From Paraburkholderia sp. Ac-20340 (GTDB lineage: Bacteria; Pseudomonadota; Gammaproteobacteria; Burkholderiales; Burkholderiaceae): a DNA stretch of 64,000 bases. The notes beneath the pieces are model-generated. The model saw only the letters and a program-made list of their open reading frames with translations. It did not search any database and had not been told where the DNA came from. The translations under genes were made by a program, and so were the position numbers. This document shows, in pieces, positions 7,204-16,077 of the stretch. The stretch is taken from NCBI RefSeq assembly GCF_017104965.1, contig NZ_JAAGPR010000007.1:271220-335219 (forward strand). Reading direction: 5' to 3'. Numbering within the stretch: the first letter of the stretch is position 1; each line of letters starts with the position of its first letter.

Positions 7204-8916
7204 TCACGCAAGATCGAGTGCGCCCGTGAGATCGCCCGGCGGCATCTGTCCACGCTCGGCAAACGCGCGGTCACGCGAAGCGACGCCGTCGAGCGGCGCG
7301 AGCCCGTGGACCCGGCTGATCAAGCGCAGGATTGAGTTGGTGTCGTAGAAGGTGTGATCGACGTGCCCTTTCTTCGCGAACGGCGCGATCACCAGCGCCG
7401 GGATGCGCGAGCCCGGCCCCCAGCGGTCGCCCGTCGGCGGCGCCACCGGGTCCCACCAGCCGCCATTCTCGTCATGCGTCATCACGATCACGGTATTGGC
7501 CCACTGCGGACTGCGCTGCAGATGCCCGATCACCGCGGCGATATGACGATCGCCCGACTCCACATCGGCGTAACCGGCGTGCATGTTCAGATTGCCCTGC
7601 GGCTTGTAGAACGTGACGGCGGGCAAGCGCCCCGCGTCGATATCGGCGAGCAGCCGGTTGGTGGCCGGATCGTCGCCCACGCCCGCGTCGCGCAGATGCC
7701 GCGCGCGCTGCGCCGTGCCCGGCGCGAAACTGGCGAAGTAATTGAAGGGCTGATGGTGGTACTGGAAATCGGGCACCGAACCGGTGTCGCGATGGTCGAG
7801 CGCGTACTGCCAGGCGCCGCTGTACCACGCCCAGTCGACGCCTTTGGCCGACAGCCGGTCGCCGATCGTCGCGAAGGTCTGCGGCGGCATCACGCGCACA
7901 TCGGCCGGGTCGGCCCATGCCGGATTGCCGTCTTCGGCGGGACGCACGCTGCTCGGCTGATACGGCGGCGCCATCGTGTTGACGGCGTAGCCGTCGGGCG
8001 TGAAGGCGCCATCGTTGACGAACTTCGGCGGCCCGCCCAGCGCCGATGCCGGGCTGCTGGCCGCCACCTTCAGACGCGTGCCGAGCGGATCGTCGCCGTC
8101 GAGCACGGACACCAGATGCTTCGCCGGACTCGCCTGCACGTTCGGGTAATACGGCGCCTGGGCGGCAATCAGATAGATATGGTTGAGCCACGACCCGCCG
8201 AAAGCGGCCATGAAAAAATTGTCGCAGAGCGTGTATTGCTGCGCGAGTTGCCAGAGCCGCAAGCTCTCGGCGGAGTTCTGGTAATAGCCCATCACGAGGC
8301 CGCCCGAATCGCCCCACGCAGCGAACTGGTCGTTGCGGCCGGCGTTGATCTGCATCTGGTTCTGATAGAAGCGATGCACCAGATCGCGCGTGATGATTCC
8401 GTTCGGCAACGGCGCGCCCTGCGTGTCGACGATACGAAACGGCTGGTTTGCGAGGCCCGCGATCGCCTTCTCGCCGATCATGTAGCGCTTGCCGTCGAGT
8501 TCCTGCGCCTGCGGCACGAGCCCGCCCCAGATGGCCGGCAATTGCGCGAGCGGCGTCTTGCCGTCGCGGTCGAGCTGCGCGTAGCGCGAGGCCGGCACGC
8601 CAGAGAGCGGCGTCTGCACGCCGGGGAAATTGCCGTAGAGATTCGTGAAGCTGCGATTCTCGGCGTAGATCACGACGATGTGGCGCACCTGGTCGCGCAG
8701 CGCGGCGTCCACGCGCGCTTCGCCGGCGCTGCGCGGGCCAAGACCGGCATTCGACTCCGGCGTCTGGCAACCGGTGAGCGCCAGCCCCACGCCAACCGCG
8801 GCGATACCGCCAAGCACACGGCGGCGCGCGGGATCGTCGGGACCACTGTTTTCGGTGCCTGTGGTGCTTACGTCGAGTTCGTCCGACTTCGCTGCCTTGG
8901 GATCGTCCTGCTTCAT
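7204..8916 (-). CDS. Exported phosphoesterase (AcpA/phospholipase C superfamily)
   Basis: A 570-residue protein from the ATG at 8916, chosen because AGGAG lies 8 bases before it; an upstream in-frame ATG lacks this. The N-terminus has a twin-arginine-like signal (ARRRVLGG) ending in a lipobox LTGC (Cys50), so it is probably a Tat-exported lipoprotein. The mature part has phosphoesterase motifs: HIVVIYAENRSFTNLYGNF at the start, then TVIVMTHDENGGWWDP and GPGSRIPALVI near the end, as in acid phosphatase AcpA and non-haemolytic phospholipase C. It likely hydrolyses phosphate esters in the cell envelope; the exact substrate is not visible. Confidence 0.87.
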   Translation of the reverse strand: MKQDDPKAAKSDELDVSTTGTENSGPDDPARRRVLGGIAAVGVGLALTGCQTPESNAGLGPRSAGEARVDAALRDQVRHIVVIYAENRSFTNLYGNFPGVQTPLSGVPASRYAQLDRDGKTPLAQLPAIWGGLVPQAQELDGKRYMIGEKAIAGLANQPFRIVDTQGAPLPNGIITRDLVHRFYQNQMQINAGRNDQFAAWGDSGGLVMGYYQNSAESLRLWQLAQQYTLCDNFFMAAFGGSWLNHIYLIAAQAPYYPNVQASPAKHLVSVLDGDDPLGTRLKVAASSPASALGGPPKFVNDGAFTPDGYAVNTMAPPYQPSSVRPAEDGNPAWADPADVRVMPPQTFATIGDRLSAKGVDWAWYSGAWQYALDHRDTGSVPDFQYHHQPFNYFASFAPGTAQRARHLRDAGVGDDPATNRLLADIDAGRLPAVTFYKPQGNLNMHAGYADVESGDRHIAAVIGHLQRSPQWANTVIVMTHDENGGWWDPVAPPTGDRWGPGSRIPALVIAPFAKKGHVDHTFYDTNSILRLISRVHGLAPLDGVASRDRAFAERGQMPPGDLTGALDLA

Positions 8917-9070
8917 CGCCCGTCTCCTCTTTGCGGTCAAAGAGCGCACAGCAGGCGCCTTGCGCGCGCCTGCATTCGCCCTGCGGTTCACACGTCCTGC
9001 AGGAGGATACCGCGCGTAGCGGCCTTCCGGCGGCGCGGTGCATGACAGTTGCGTGACGCGAAAGGACGCT

Positions 9071-9108
9071 AAAAGGCGGAACCGCGCGCTGTATCGGCCG
9101 CGCGGTTC
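9071..9108 (-). terminator. Terminator of the Anbu operon
   Basis: A perfect 10-bp stem (9079-9088 with 9099-9108), followed on the minus strand by a short T-run (A-tract 9071-9074). It lies 34 bases past the Anbu stop codon and before the phosphoesterase gene, so the two are separate units. Confidence 0.65.
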
Positions 9109-9141
9109 GGGCTTGAACAGCAGATGGAGAAGGCTACACGC

Positions 9142-10017
9142 TCAGGTATTGCGTGGCGGCGTCGCGGGTTGCGGCCCTTGCGCCAGGGTCTGCGCGGGGC
9201 GCGTCAATGCGCCGTCCGCGCGATGGTTTTCGTGCGGCGCGCGCGGCACCACCGGCAATTCCACGCGCTCGTGACGCGGCACATTGCTGTCGTCGGTCCA
9301 GAGCGGATCGGGAATCTCGGCGAACACCTGGCGCAGCCGTTCGCCCCACGTCGAATGCAGCATCTGGAAATAGGCATTCGAATCGTCAAGCGACGCGTAA
9401 CGCGTCACCCGCAGCGAATCGCGTTCGTAGACCAGCAGATCGAGCGGCAGCCCCACCGACAGGTTCGAGCGCAGCGTGGAATCCATCGAAATCAGCGCGC
9501 ATTTGGCCGCTTCGTCGAGCGGCGTGCGCGGCGTCAGCACACGGTCGATGATCGGCTTGCCGTACTTCGATTCGCCGATCTGAAAGTACGGATTCACGCT
9601 CGACGTTTCGATGAAATTGCCTGCCGCGTAGATCTGGAACACGCGCATGGCCTGGCCCTGGATCTGCCCGCCCAGAATGAAGCTGCAGTTGAAATCGACA
9701 TTGAACTGCTTGAGCGCTTCAGCATCGCGCCGATGCACTTCGCGTACGGCCTCGCCGACGATACGCGCGGCCTCCACCATGCTCGACGCGCTCCAGAGCG
9801 AGGGCTGCGCGCTGTCGCGCTGCTCGGTCAGCACCTGCATGGTGGCCTGCGTGATCGCCAGATTGCCCGCCACCAGCAGCACGAGCACGCGCTCGCCGGG
9901 CTCCTCGAACACCGCCATCTTGCGCGATGTGCTGATGTGATCGACCCCCGCATTCGTGCGTGTATCCGACAGGAAAACCAGCCCCTCTTCTACCGCCAGC
10001 GCTACACAGTACGTCAT
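9142..10017 (-). CDS. anbu: Anbu, proteasome-type N-terminal-nucleophile peptidase homologue
   Basis: A 291-residue protein starting MTYCVALAV with AAGGA before it. Removal of Met exposes Thr1, the proteasome-type nucleophile; SDTRTNAG provides the Asp17 equivalent and SRKM the catalytic Lys. The later part (GSxx-like LGGQIQGQAMRVFQIYAAGN, SMDSTLRSNLSVGLPLDLL) is typical of Anbu, the ancestral beta-subunit homologue that forms helical or ring assemblies. It closes an operon with ATP-grasp, alpha-E and transglutaminase-like genes, the standard Anbu neighbourhood, which hints at tagging or turnover of peptides made by the ATP-grasp enzyme. In vitro substrates are not established for the family. 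The C-terminal 40 residues are Pro-rich and not conserved-looking. Confidence 0.92.
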   Translation of the reverse strand: MTYCVALAVEEGLVFLSDTRTNAGVDHISTSRKMAVFEEPGERVLVLLVAGNLAITQATMQVLTEQRDSAQPSLWSASSMVEAARIVGEAVREVHRRDAEALKQFNVDFNCSFILGGQIQGQAMRVFQIYAAGNFIETSSVNPYFQIGESKYGKPIIDRVLTPRTPLDEAAKCALISMDSTLRSNLSVGLPLDLLVYERDSLRVTRYASLDDSNAYFQMLHSTWGERLRQVFAEIPDPLWTDDSNVPRHERVELPVVPRAPHENHRADGALTRPAQTLAQGPQPATPPRNT

Positions 10018-10093
10018 AGTTGTCCTTCGGATCGCAGTGCGTTTCTCGTGTAGCCGCGATTTTCGCACGCTACGGAGCATGCGTTGCGTATGA

Positions 10094-10129
10094 GAAACCC
10101 GCGCCGCGGCTCTACGCTGGGCGGGTTTC
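10094..10129 (-). terminator. Hairpin between transglutaminase gene and Anbu
   Basis: A 9-bp inverted repeat (10094-10102 with 10121-10129) in the 131-base gap between the two genes. It could attenuate read-through so that Anbu is made in lower amounts or from its own promoter. There is no good U-tract. Confidence 0.4.
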
Positions 10130-10148
10130 CTTTCGTATAACGAGAAAA

Positions 10149-10952
10149 CTATTGCTGCTGTTCGCCTTGCGCGCTCACGCGCACGCTCACATCGAGCGTT
10201 TCGCCCAGTCCGCCGATCCGCCGCCCGCGCACCGGCGCAGCCGCTTCGTAATCGCGCCCCACCGCGATGCGACAGTATTTTTCGCTGGCGAAACAGGCGT
10301 GCGTGACATCGACTGTCACCCAGCCGTTGTCGAGCCACACATCGACCCAGGCGTGACTCGCCATTTCCGGCACGTCGCCGGGCGCGAAATAGCCGCTCAC
10401 GTAACGCGCCGGCACGCCGCGCGCACGGCACACCGCCAGCATCACATGCGCGTGATCCTGGCACACGCCACGGCCTAGCGAAAACGCATCGGTGGCCGAA
10501 TGCGCGACATCGGTCACACCCGATTCATATTGCACGCGCTGCGTAATACGCGCCGCCGCGTCGAGAATCGATGCCACGCTGTCGAGCGGCCCCAGACTTT
10601 GCGCGAATTCGGCGAGCGCCGTATCGGCTTCCGTCAGCCGCGTGGGCGAGGTGAAATGCCAGGTGGGGATCGGCCCCTCGCCTTCGGTCAGACGCCCATC
10701 CGCGAGCGGCACGGTTTCCACTTCGCCGCGCACACGCAGGCGTATTTCGCGGTGCGGGCGCGACAGCACCAGCGTCATCAAGGTGTTGCCGTAAGCGTCG
10801 CGACTGGCTTCCAGTTTGCCTGGCGCATCGACATGCCATTGCGTGACGATCTGCGAAGCCGTCGTGATTGGCGAGAGGCGCAATTGCTGGATCGAGTAAT
10901 GTACCGGCGCGTCGTAGCGGTACACGGTGTCGTGGCGAATCGCGAGTTGCAT
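10149..10952 (-). CDS. Transglutaminase-like cysteine peptidase of the Anbu operon
   Basis: A 267-residue protein with an N-terminal beta domain (IRHDTVYRYDAPVHYSIQQLRLSP, typical of this family) and a transglutaminase core. The catalytic triad is visible: Cys164 in GRGVCQDHAH, His200 in ASHAWVDVW and Asp215 in TVDVTH. AAGGA precedes the ATG. These proteins are thought to hydrolyse or transfer amide bonds and are found with Anbu, alpha-E and ATP-grasp partners. It has no signal peptide, so it acts in the cytoplasm. Confidence 0.92.
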   Translation of the reverse strand: MQLAIRHDTVYRYDAPVHYSIQQLRLSPITTASQIVTQWHVDAPGKLEASRDAYGNTLMTLVLSRPHREIRLRVRGEVETVPLADGRLTEGEGPIPTWHFTSPTRLTEADTALAEFAQSLGPLDSVASILDAAARITQRVQYESGVTDVAHSATDAFSLGRGVCQDHAHVMLAVCRARGVPARYVSGYFAPGDVPEMASHAWVDVWLDNGWVTVDVTHACFASEKYCRIAVGRDYEAAAPVRGRRIGGLGETLDVSVRVSAQGEQQQ

Positions 10953-11004
10953 GGCGAAAATCCTTCAACGAATCGATCTGGAATCCGAATGACTTTTCAG
11001 TGCA

Positions 11005-11958
11005 TCAACCCAGCGGCAGCATCAGATACGTGCGCGCCACCTGGTTGCCCAGTTCATACACGCGCGCGAGAAACTGCGTGAGGAAGGTATGCACGCCCAC
11101 CGAGAAAATCTGTCGCAGATCGGCGTAAAGCAGTTCGGCGCGCAGCTTGCCGGCTGTGCGCTCGACTTCGCGCGAGGCATCGGTGCGCAGCATCGCGAGA
11201 TTCGCGCACACACCGTCCATCGATGCAAGCAACGAACGCGGCATCTGCTGATTCAGGATCAACAGTTCGACCACGCGCGCAGGCGTCACCACATCGCGAT
11301 AAACCTTGCGGTAAATCTCCAGCGCCGATACCGAACTCAAAATCGACGTCCAGTAATAGAAGTCTTCGAGCTGGCGTGCGGCCGAGCGCGAATCGGCCTG
11401 ATCGACTTCGACAAAGCGCACGTCGAGAATACGCGCCGTGTTGTCGGCGCGTTCGAGGAAGGTGCCGAGTTGCGTGAAAAACAGCGCGTCGTCCTGCAAG
11501 GCCGTGCCCACACGCACGCCACGCGAGAGATGCGAGCGGAACTTCACCCACTCGAACAGGGATTCGGGATGCGTAGTCAGTTCGTTACCGCGCAGCAGTT
11601 CGGCGAATTGCAGCCAGGTGTCGTTGACGGTTTCCCACCACTCAGTCGTGAGCGTGCCGCGCACGGCGCGAGCGTTTTCGCGCGCGGCCTGCAGACACGA
11701 ATAGATACTCGACGGATTGGTTGGGTCCGCAACGAGAAAATGCAGCACATTGCTGCGCGTGGTTTTGTCGTGACGTGCGTCGAAAGCCGCATCGAGTTCG
11801 GAAATACGCAACATCGCGCGATGCGTGCGCACTTCATCGTCGGCATTGCCGGGCAAGAGCAGCGCCGTCAGGTTGATGTCGAGCATGCGCGCGGTGTTCT
11901 CCGCGCGCTCCATATAACGGGCCATCCAGAACAGGTGATCGGCGGTACGGCTCAGCAT
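11005..11958 (-). CDS. Alpha-E domain protein (DUF403)
   Basis: A 317-residue, largely helical protein beginning MLSRTADHLFWMARYMERAENTARML, the diagnostic start of the alpha-E family. AGGAG stands 8 bases before the ATG. Function is unproven; the family always sits with circularly permuted ATP-grasp and transglutaminase-like genes and is presumed to help the amide-ligase activity. The gap to the ATP-grasp gene upstream is 58 bases, consistent with one transcript. Confidence 0.93.
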   Translation of the reverse strand: MLSRTADHLFWMARYMERAENTARMLDINLTALLLPGNADDEVRTHRAMLRISELDAAFDARHDKTTRSNVLHFLVADPTNPSSIYSCLQAARENARAVRGTLTTEWWETVNDTWLQFAELLRGNELTTHPESLFEWVKFRSHLSRGVRVGTALQDDALFFTQLGTFLERADNTARILDVRFVEVDQADSRSAARQLEDFYYWTSILSSVSALEIYRKVYRDVVTPARVVELLILNQQMPRSLLASMDGVCANLAMLRTDASREVERTAGKLRAELLYADLRQIFSVGVHTFLTQFLARVYELGNQVARTYLMLPLG

Positions 11959-12016
11959 GCTCGCTCCTCTTTGTTTCCGCTTTTTGCGACGTTTTCCACA
12001 GTAATGAATAGCGCAC

Positions 12017-13423
12017 TCATTCGAGTACCCAGGTGTCTTTCGTGCCGCCGCCCTGCGACGAATTCACGACCAGCGATCCTTCCTTGAGCGCCACGCGCGT
12101 CAGACCGCCCGCCGCCATCTGGATCGTCTTGCCCGACAGCACAAAGGGCCGCAAATCGATATGGCGCGGCGCAATGCCGGCTTCGACAAAGGTCGGGCAC
12201 GCAGAAAGAGACAGCGTGGGCTGCGAAATGTAATTGCCCGGACGCGCAATCAGGCGTTCGCGAAACGCCTCGATTTCCTCGCGCGTCGAAGCCGGGCCGA
12301 CCAGCATGCCGTAGCCGCCCGCGCCATGCACTTCTTTCACGACCAGTTCGGGAAGATGATCGAGCGTATAGGCGAGATCTTCAGGGCGGCGGCATTGCCA
12401 CGTTGGCACATTGTTGAGAATGGGTTTCTCGCCCAGATAAAACTCGACCATGTCCGGCACATAGGGATAAATCGATTTATCGTCGGCAACGCCCGTTCCC
12501 ATCGCATTGGCCAGCACGACGCGGCCCGCGCGATATGCCGTGAGCAGACCCGGCACGCCCAGCGCGGAATCGGCGCGAAATGCCAGCGGGTCGAGAAAGT
12601 CGTCGTCCACGCGTCGATAAATCACATCCACACGCCGCGGCCCTTTGGTCGTGCGCATGAATACATAGTTATCCTCTACAAACAGATCGCTGCCTTCGAC
12701 CAGTTCCACGCCCATTTGCTGGGCGAGAAAGGTATGTTCGAAATATGCGGAGTTGTACATGCCCGGCGTGAGCAGCACGACCACCGGATCGTCCACACCG
12801 TCGGGCGCGCACGAACGCAGCGTTTCCAGCAGCAGATCGGGATAATGCGCAACCGGCGCAACCTTGTGCTGGACGAATAGCTCCGGGAAAAGCCGCATCA
12901 TCATCTTGCGGTTTTCGAGCATGTACGAGACGCCCGATGGCACGCGCAGATTGTCTTCGAGCACGTAGAACGCGCCGTCGCGGCCATCACGCACGATATC
13001 GATACCGGCAATATGCGCGTAAATGCCAAGCGGTAAATCAATGCCCTGCATTTCGGGCCGATATTGCGCATTGGTATACACCTGCTCGGCCGGAATAATG
13101 CCCGCGCGCACGATATTGCGCTCGTGATAAACGTCGTGCAGAAACAGATTGAGCGCCTGGACGCGCTGACGCAAACCGCGCTCGAGCGTGGCCCATTCGT
13201 CAGAGGGAATAATGCGGGGAATCAGATCGAAGGGAATCAGCCGCTCGGTTCCCGATAGATCGCCGTTGACCGCGAACGTAATACCGACGCGCCGGAACAG
13301 CAGGTCCGCCTCGGCGCGTTTGCGCGCCATCGTCTCGCCAGTCTGCCGCTCCAGCCAGTGCTGGAAGCGTTCGTAATGGGCGCGCACAGCGCCCTCGTCG
13401 CGCATTTCGTCATGGACTTGCAT
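12017..13423 (-). CDS. Circularly permuted ATP-grasp protein (DUF404/DUF407)
   Basis: A 468-residue protein, first gene of the Anbu operon. It has the family blocks RRVGITFAVNGD, ERLIPFDLIPRIIP, YVLEDNLRVPSGVSYMLENR, LTPGMYNSAYFEHTFLA and VKEVHGAGGYGMLVGP, the last being the permuted ATP-binding glycine-rich part. ATP-grasp enzymes join a carboxylate to an amine using ATP; here a peptide-like product is presumed. It is full length. The start is weakly supported by a short purine run. The 256 bases upstream probably carry the operon promoter, but I see no clear motif. Confidence 0.93.
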   Translation of the reverse strand: MQVHDEMRDEGAVRAHYERFQHWLERQTGETMARKRAEADLLFRRVGITFAVNGDLSGTERLIPFDLIPRIIPSDEWATLERGLRQRVQALNLFLHDVYHERNIVRAGIIPAEQVYTNAQYRPEMQGIDLPLGIYAHIAGIDIVRDGRDGAFYVLEDNLRVPSGVSYMLENRKMMMRLFPELFVQHKVAPVAHYPDLLLETLRSCAPDGVDDPVVVLLTPGMYNSAYFEHTFLAQQMGVELVEGSDLFVEDNYVFMRTTKGPRRVDVIYRRVDDDFLDPLAFRADSALGVPGLLTAYRAGRVVLANAMGTGVADDKSIYPYVPDMVEFYLGEKPILNNVPTWQCRRPEDLAYTLDHLPELVVKEVHGAGGYGMLVGPASTREEIEAFRERLIARPGNYISQPTLSLSACPTFVEAGIAPRHIDLRPFVLSGKTIQMAAGGLTRVALKEGSLVVNSSQGGGTKDTWVLE

Positions 13424-13649
13424 CGGCTCGTTCTCGCGCGTGGATGCAGCGAAACCCTGACGTCACGTCACGGGCGGCGCGCTGCGGTACGCTACGAAAA
13501 GCAAGGCGTATGCCATCGCCGGAACGCGGTTGTTCCAGCGTAATCCGGCTTTTATGCGCCCGAATGGTGCATGATTTCGGGCGCCATCGCGCGAGGGTCA
13601 AGCCGCGCGATTCGACGCCTCATCATGGTGCAGTCTAGTGGGAAGGAGC

Positions 13650-13674
13650 GTGCTTGCGCAACCGACGCAAGCAC
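13650..13674 (-). terminator. Hairpin after the glycosyltransferase gene
   Basis: A 9-bp perfect inverted repeat (13650-13658 with 13666-13674) directly after the stop codon of the glycosyltransferase gene on the minus strand. No U-tract, so a moderate call. Confidence 0.45.
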
Positions 13675-13679
13675 GACAA

Positions 13680-15164
13680 TCAGCGCGATTGCGCCGCCGT
13701 CTCGCGCCGTTGCTGTTGTGCGCCCAGCCCCGTTCGCTGCTGCACGCCCCATTTGCGGCGCCCAAGCAGAAAATGCAGCCATCCGAGCGCCGCGCCCATG
13801 TGGCGCATCAACTGGAACGAGAACGGCTCGAAGATCGCTGCGAGCAGCGCCATGCCGAAGCTCGAACTCTTGCGGTCGCCGCTCCAGCGCCGGTACAGAT
13901 GCACGGAGAACAAATGAAACGCGAGGTCGATCACGATCTTGCCGACGATCACCGCCAGCACCGGCAGGACGATCGTAAAGCGCCCATCGAAGAGAAAACC
14001 CAGCAGCAACGCAAATGCCGTGAGGCCGTAGATCGGTTGAACCGTATCGAATGCCTTGACCGGCAGCATCATGAGACCGAGCTTGCCATAGCGGCGATTG
14101 CCGGTCATGTCGCGATACCAGTATTGCGTCTGCAAAAAGCCCGCAAACCAGCGGCGGCGCTGACGCAGGAAACTCGCGAGCGTGCCGGGTGCATCGGTCG
14201 TCGCGCGCGCCGTGCCGATCACGCGCACATCCCAGCCGAGGCCTTCGCGCGCGGAATAGCGGCGCAGCCGGTGAATCAGTTCGTAATCCTCTACAAGACA
14301 ATTCGGATCGAAGCCGCCTACCGTGACGACCGCTTCGCGCCGAAACGCAGCAAAAGCGCCTGAAACGAGCAGCAAACTATCCGCACGCATCCACGCAAAG
14401 CGCGAGATGAAATTGCGGATGTATTCGTAAGTCTGGAACCACTGGAAGAAGCGCCCGCTCGGCGTCGTGCCGCACACCGGCGTAAGCAGCCCCGCCGCCG
14501 CGACGAGCGCGGGTTCGCGTGCGAACGCGTCGGCCATGGCGGCGCAGGCATCGGGTTCGAGCAGCGTGTCGGCGTCCACCGTCATCACCGCATCCGTGTC
14601 CATCGCGCACAGTGCCGCGTTGAGCGCACGCGCCTTGCCGCCGTGCGCCAGCTTCAGCCAGCGCAGATTCGGATAGTGCAGCGACGGCGCGCTCATGCGC
14701 CCTTCGCCGGGATCGGTCAGGCCATAACGCTTCGCGAGTAACGCGGCGGTGCCATCGGTCGAACCATCGTCGGCGATCACGATCTGGCGCGGCGCGCGCG
14801 TCTGCGCAAACAGCGCATCGAGCGTGATCGGCAGCACGCCCGCCTCGTTATGCGCGGCGACGATGACGCCCAGCGTCGGCATCGAAAGCGATGCAGATGC
14901 GGGCACAACCATGCCAATGTCCTGCGCGGGCCGCAACAGCACGCGCGCCTGCCATGCCACGAAGATCAGCAGCACCGTGTCGTAGATCACGTAGGCGATG
15001 CCGGTCGACCACGCGACCACGCCTTGCAGGAAGAACGCGCGTGCGAACAGCACAAGCCATAACACCATGACGCTCAAATGAATCACGATGCTGACGAGCG
15101 GCGTGGGCGGCGGCGCGATACGCGGCGAAGTGCGCGCGAGCGCCTGATCGAGCAAGTCGTTCAA
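13680..15164 (-). CDS. Membrane glycosyltransferase, family 2
   Basis: A 494-residue protein with two N-terminal membrane helices (about 25-75), a GT2 catalytic domain and a cluster of C-terminal helices. Catalytic motifs are complete: Asp132-Asp133 in IADDGST, DAD at 197-199, Glu292-Asp293 in LVEDYEL as catalytic base region, and QRRRW at 335-339. This is the arrangement of processive beta-glycan synthases such as PgaC and BcsA, so it probably makes or extends a surface polysaccharide from a nucleotide sugar. No PgaD- or BcsB-like partner is adjacent; the only close neighbour is the cytochrome b561 gene 19 bases upstream, likely co-transcribed. Confidence 0.88.
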   Translation of the reverse strand: MNDLLDQALARTSPRIAPPPTPLVSIVIHLSVMVLWLVLFARAFFLQGVVAWSTGIAYVIYDTVLLIFVAWQARVLLRPAQDIGMVVPASASLSMPTLGVIVAAHNEAGVLPITLDALFAQTRAPRQIVIADDGSTDGTAALLAKRYGLTDPGEGRMSAPSLHYPNLRWLKLAHGGKARALNAALCAMDTDAVMTVDADTLLEPDACAAMADAFAREPALVAAAGLLTPVCGTTPSGRFFQWFQTYEYIRNFISRFAWMRADSLLLVSGAFAAFRREAVVTVGGFDPNCLVEDYELIHRLRRYSAREGLGWDVRVIGTARATTDAPGTLASFLRQRRRWFAGFLQTQYWYRDMTGNRRYGKLGLMMLPVKAFDTVQPIYGLTAFALLLGFLFDGRFTIVLPVLAVIVGKIVIDLAFHLFSVHLYRRWSGDRKSSSFGMALLAAIFEPFSFQLMRHMGAALGWLHFLLGRRKWGVQQRTGLGAQQQRRETAAQSR

Positions 15165-15183
15165 GACAGTCCTTTGTCGTCGT

Positions 15184-15798
15184 TCACGGCATCATCCGGC
15201 GCAGCACCGAATGACGATCGATCCACTGATGTTTGAGCGCGCCCGCAATATGCAGCGCAAGCACGCCATAGAGCGCATAACTGCACGCCGTATGCAGCGC
15301 GCCGAACTGCTCGTGTAACGCGTTCTTGGTGGCGGGATCGAGATTCATGATGAAGCCGATACGCGGCCACTGGAACAGCCCGAACAGATACATGGGATGC
15401 GAAGCCGCAGCCACCCACGCCGAGTCGTGCAGCCAGCCCGTGAGCGGCATCGCGAAGATCAGCACGTAGAGCGCGATATGGGCCGCGTGAGCGGCCGCGC
15501 GCTCCCATGCCGGGAATTCGGCGGGCAGCGGCGGCGGACGGTGCGTGAGGCGCCACAGCACGCGCAGAATCGCAAGCCCCAGCACGGTGATGCCGATGGA
15601 CTTGTGCGTGTCGATCACGAAGCGGATGTTTTCGTCGGAGAGCGTGCCGTCGGGCAGCAGCGAAGCCGTCAGGCCAAGCGCGACGTTGCCCAGAATCAGC
15701 AAGGCGATCGACCAGTGCAGCAGCACGGCCACGCGCGTGTACTTTTGCGCGGGCGCGGCGGCGTTGAAACGCGATTCGGCGGAAAGAGAAGTTTTCAC
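15184..15798 (-). CDS. Cytochrome b561-type membrane protein
   Basis: Read from the GTG at 15798 (MKTSLSAESRF), giving 204 residues; a longer frame to 15900 would add a non-membrane leader not seen in the family. Four helices carry the haem-ligand histidines in VLLHWSIALL, VIDTHKSIGI, HAAHIALYV and LHIAGALKHQW. Bacterial b561 proteins pass electrons from quinol in the inner membrane; partner unknown. It precedes the glycosyltransferase gene by 19 bases on the same strand, which is an unusual pairing. Confidence 0.85.
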   Translation of the reverse strand: MKTSLSAESRFNAAAPAQKYTRVAVLLHWSIALLILGNVALGLTASLLPDGTLSDENIRFVIDTHKSIGITVLGLAILRVLWRLTHRPPPLPAEFPAWERAAAHAAHIALYVLIFAMPLTGWLHDSAWVAAASHPMYLFGLFQWPRIGFIMNLDPATKNALHEQFGALHTACSYALYGVLALHIAGALKHQWIDRHSVLRRMMP

Positions 15799-15999
15799 GT
15801 GAGCGAGCCGTAACCTTTCAGTAGGAGATAACGCGCGGTGCGGAATCTTTATTCCCCGCCCACGCAAAGATTGTTCGAATGTCGCTGGGCGCGTCTGCAA
15901 AACGGGACGCCATCACGGCGCACGCGCATTATGCGCCCTCGGACCTGACACTGCAGAAGCCAAAAGATGGCGGAATTGCCAGTTTCCATTCGGGCAATG

Positions 16000-16034
16000 A
16001 AAAAGCCGGAACGGCGCTTGCGCACCGCTCCGGC
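16000..16034 (-). terminator. Terminator of the catalase gene
   Basis: Stem of about 10 bp with one mismatch (16005-16014 with 16025-16034), followed on the minus strand by five Us (16000-16004). It lies 44 bases after the catalase stop. Confidence 0.8.
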
Positions 16035-16077
16035 CTGCGAATCGGAATACCTGGAACGTCCTGCCGCTTCCAGCGAC

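Noticed and set aside
11089..12087. 332-codon plus-strand frame over the alpha-E gene
   Set aside because: Shadow of the alpha-E gene, which has the diagnostic start and a ribosome site.
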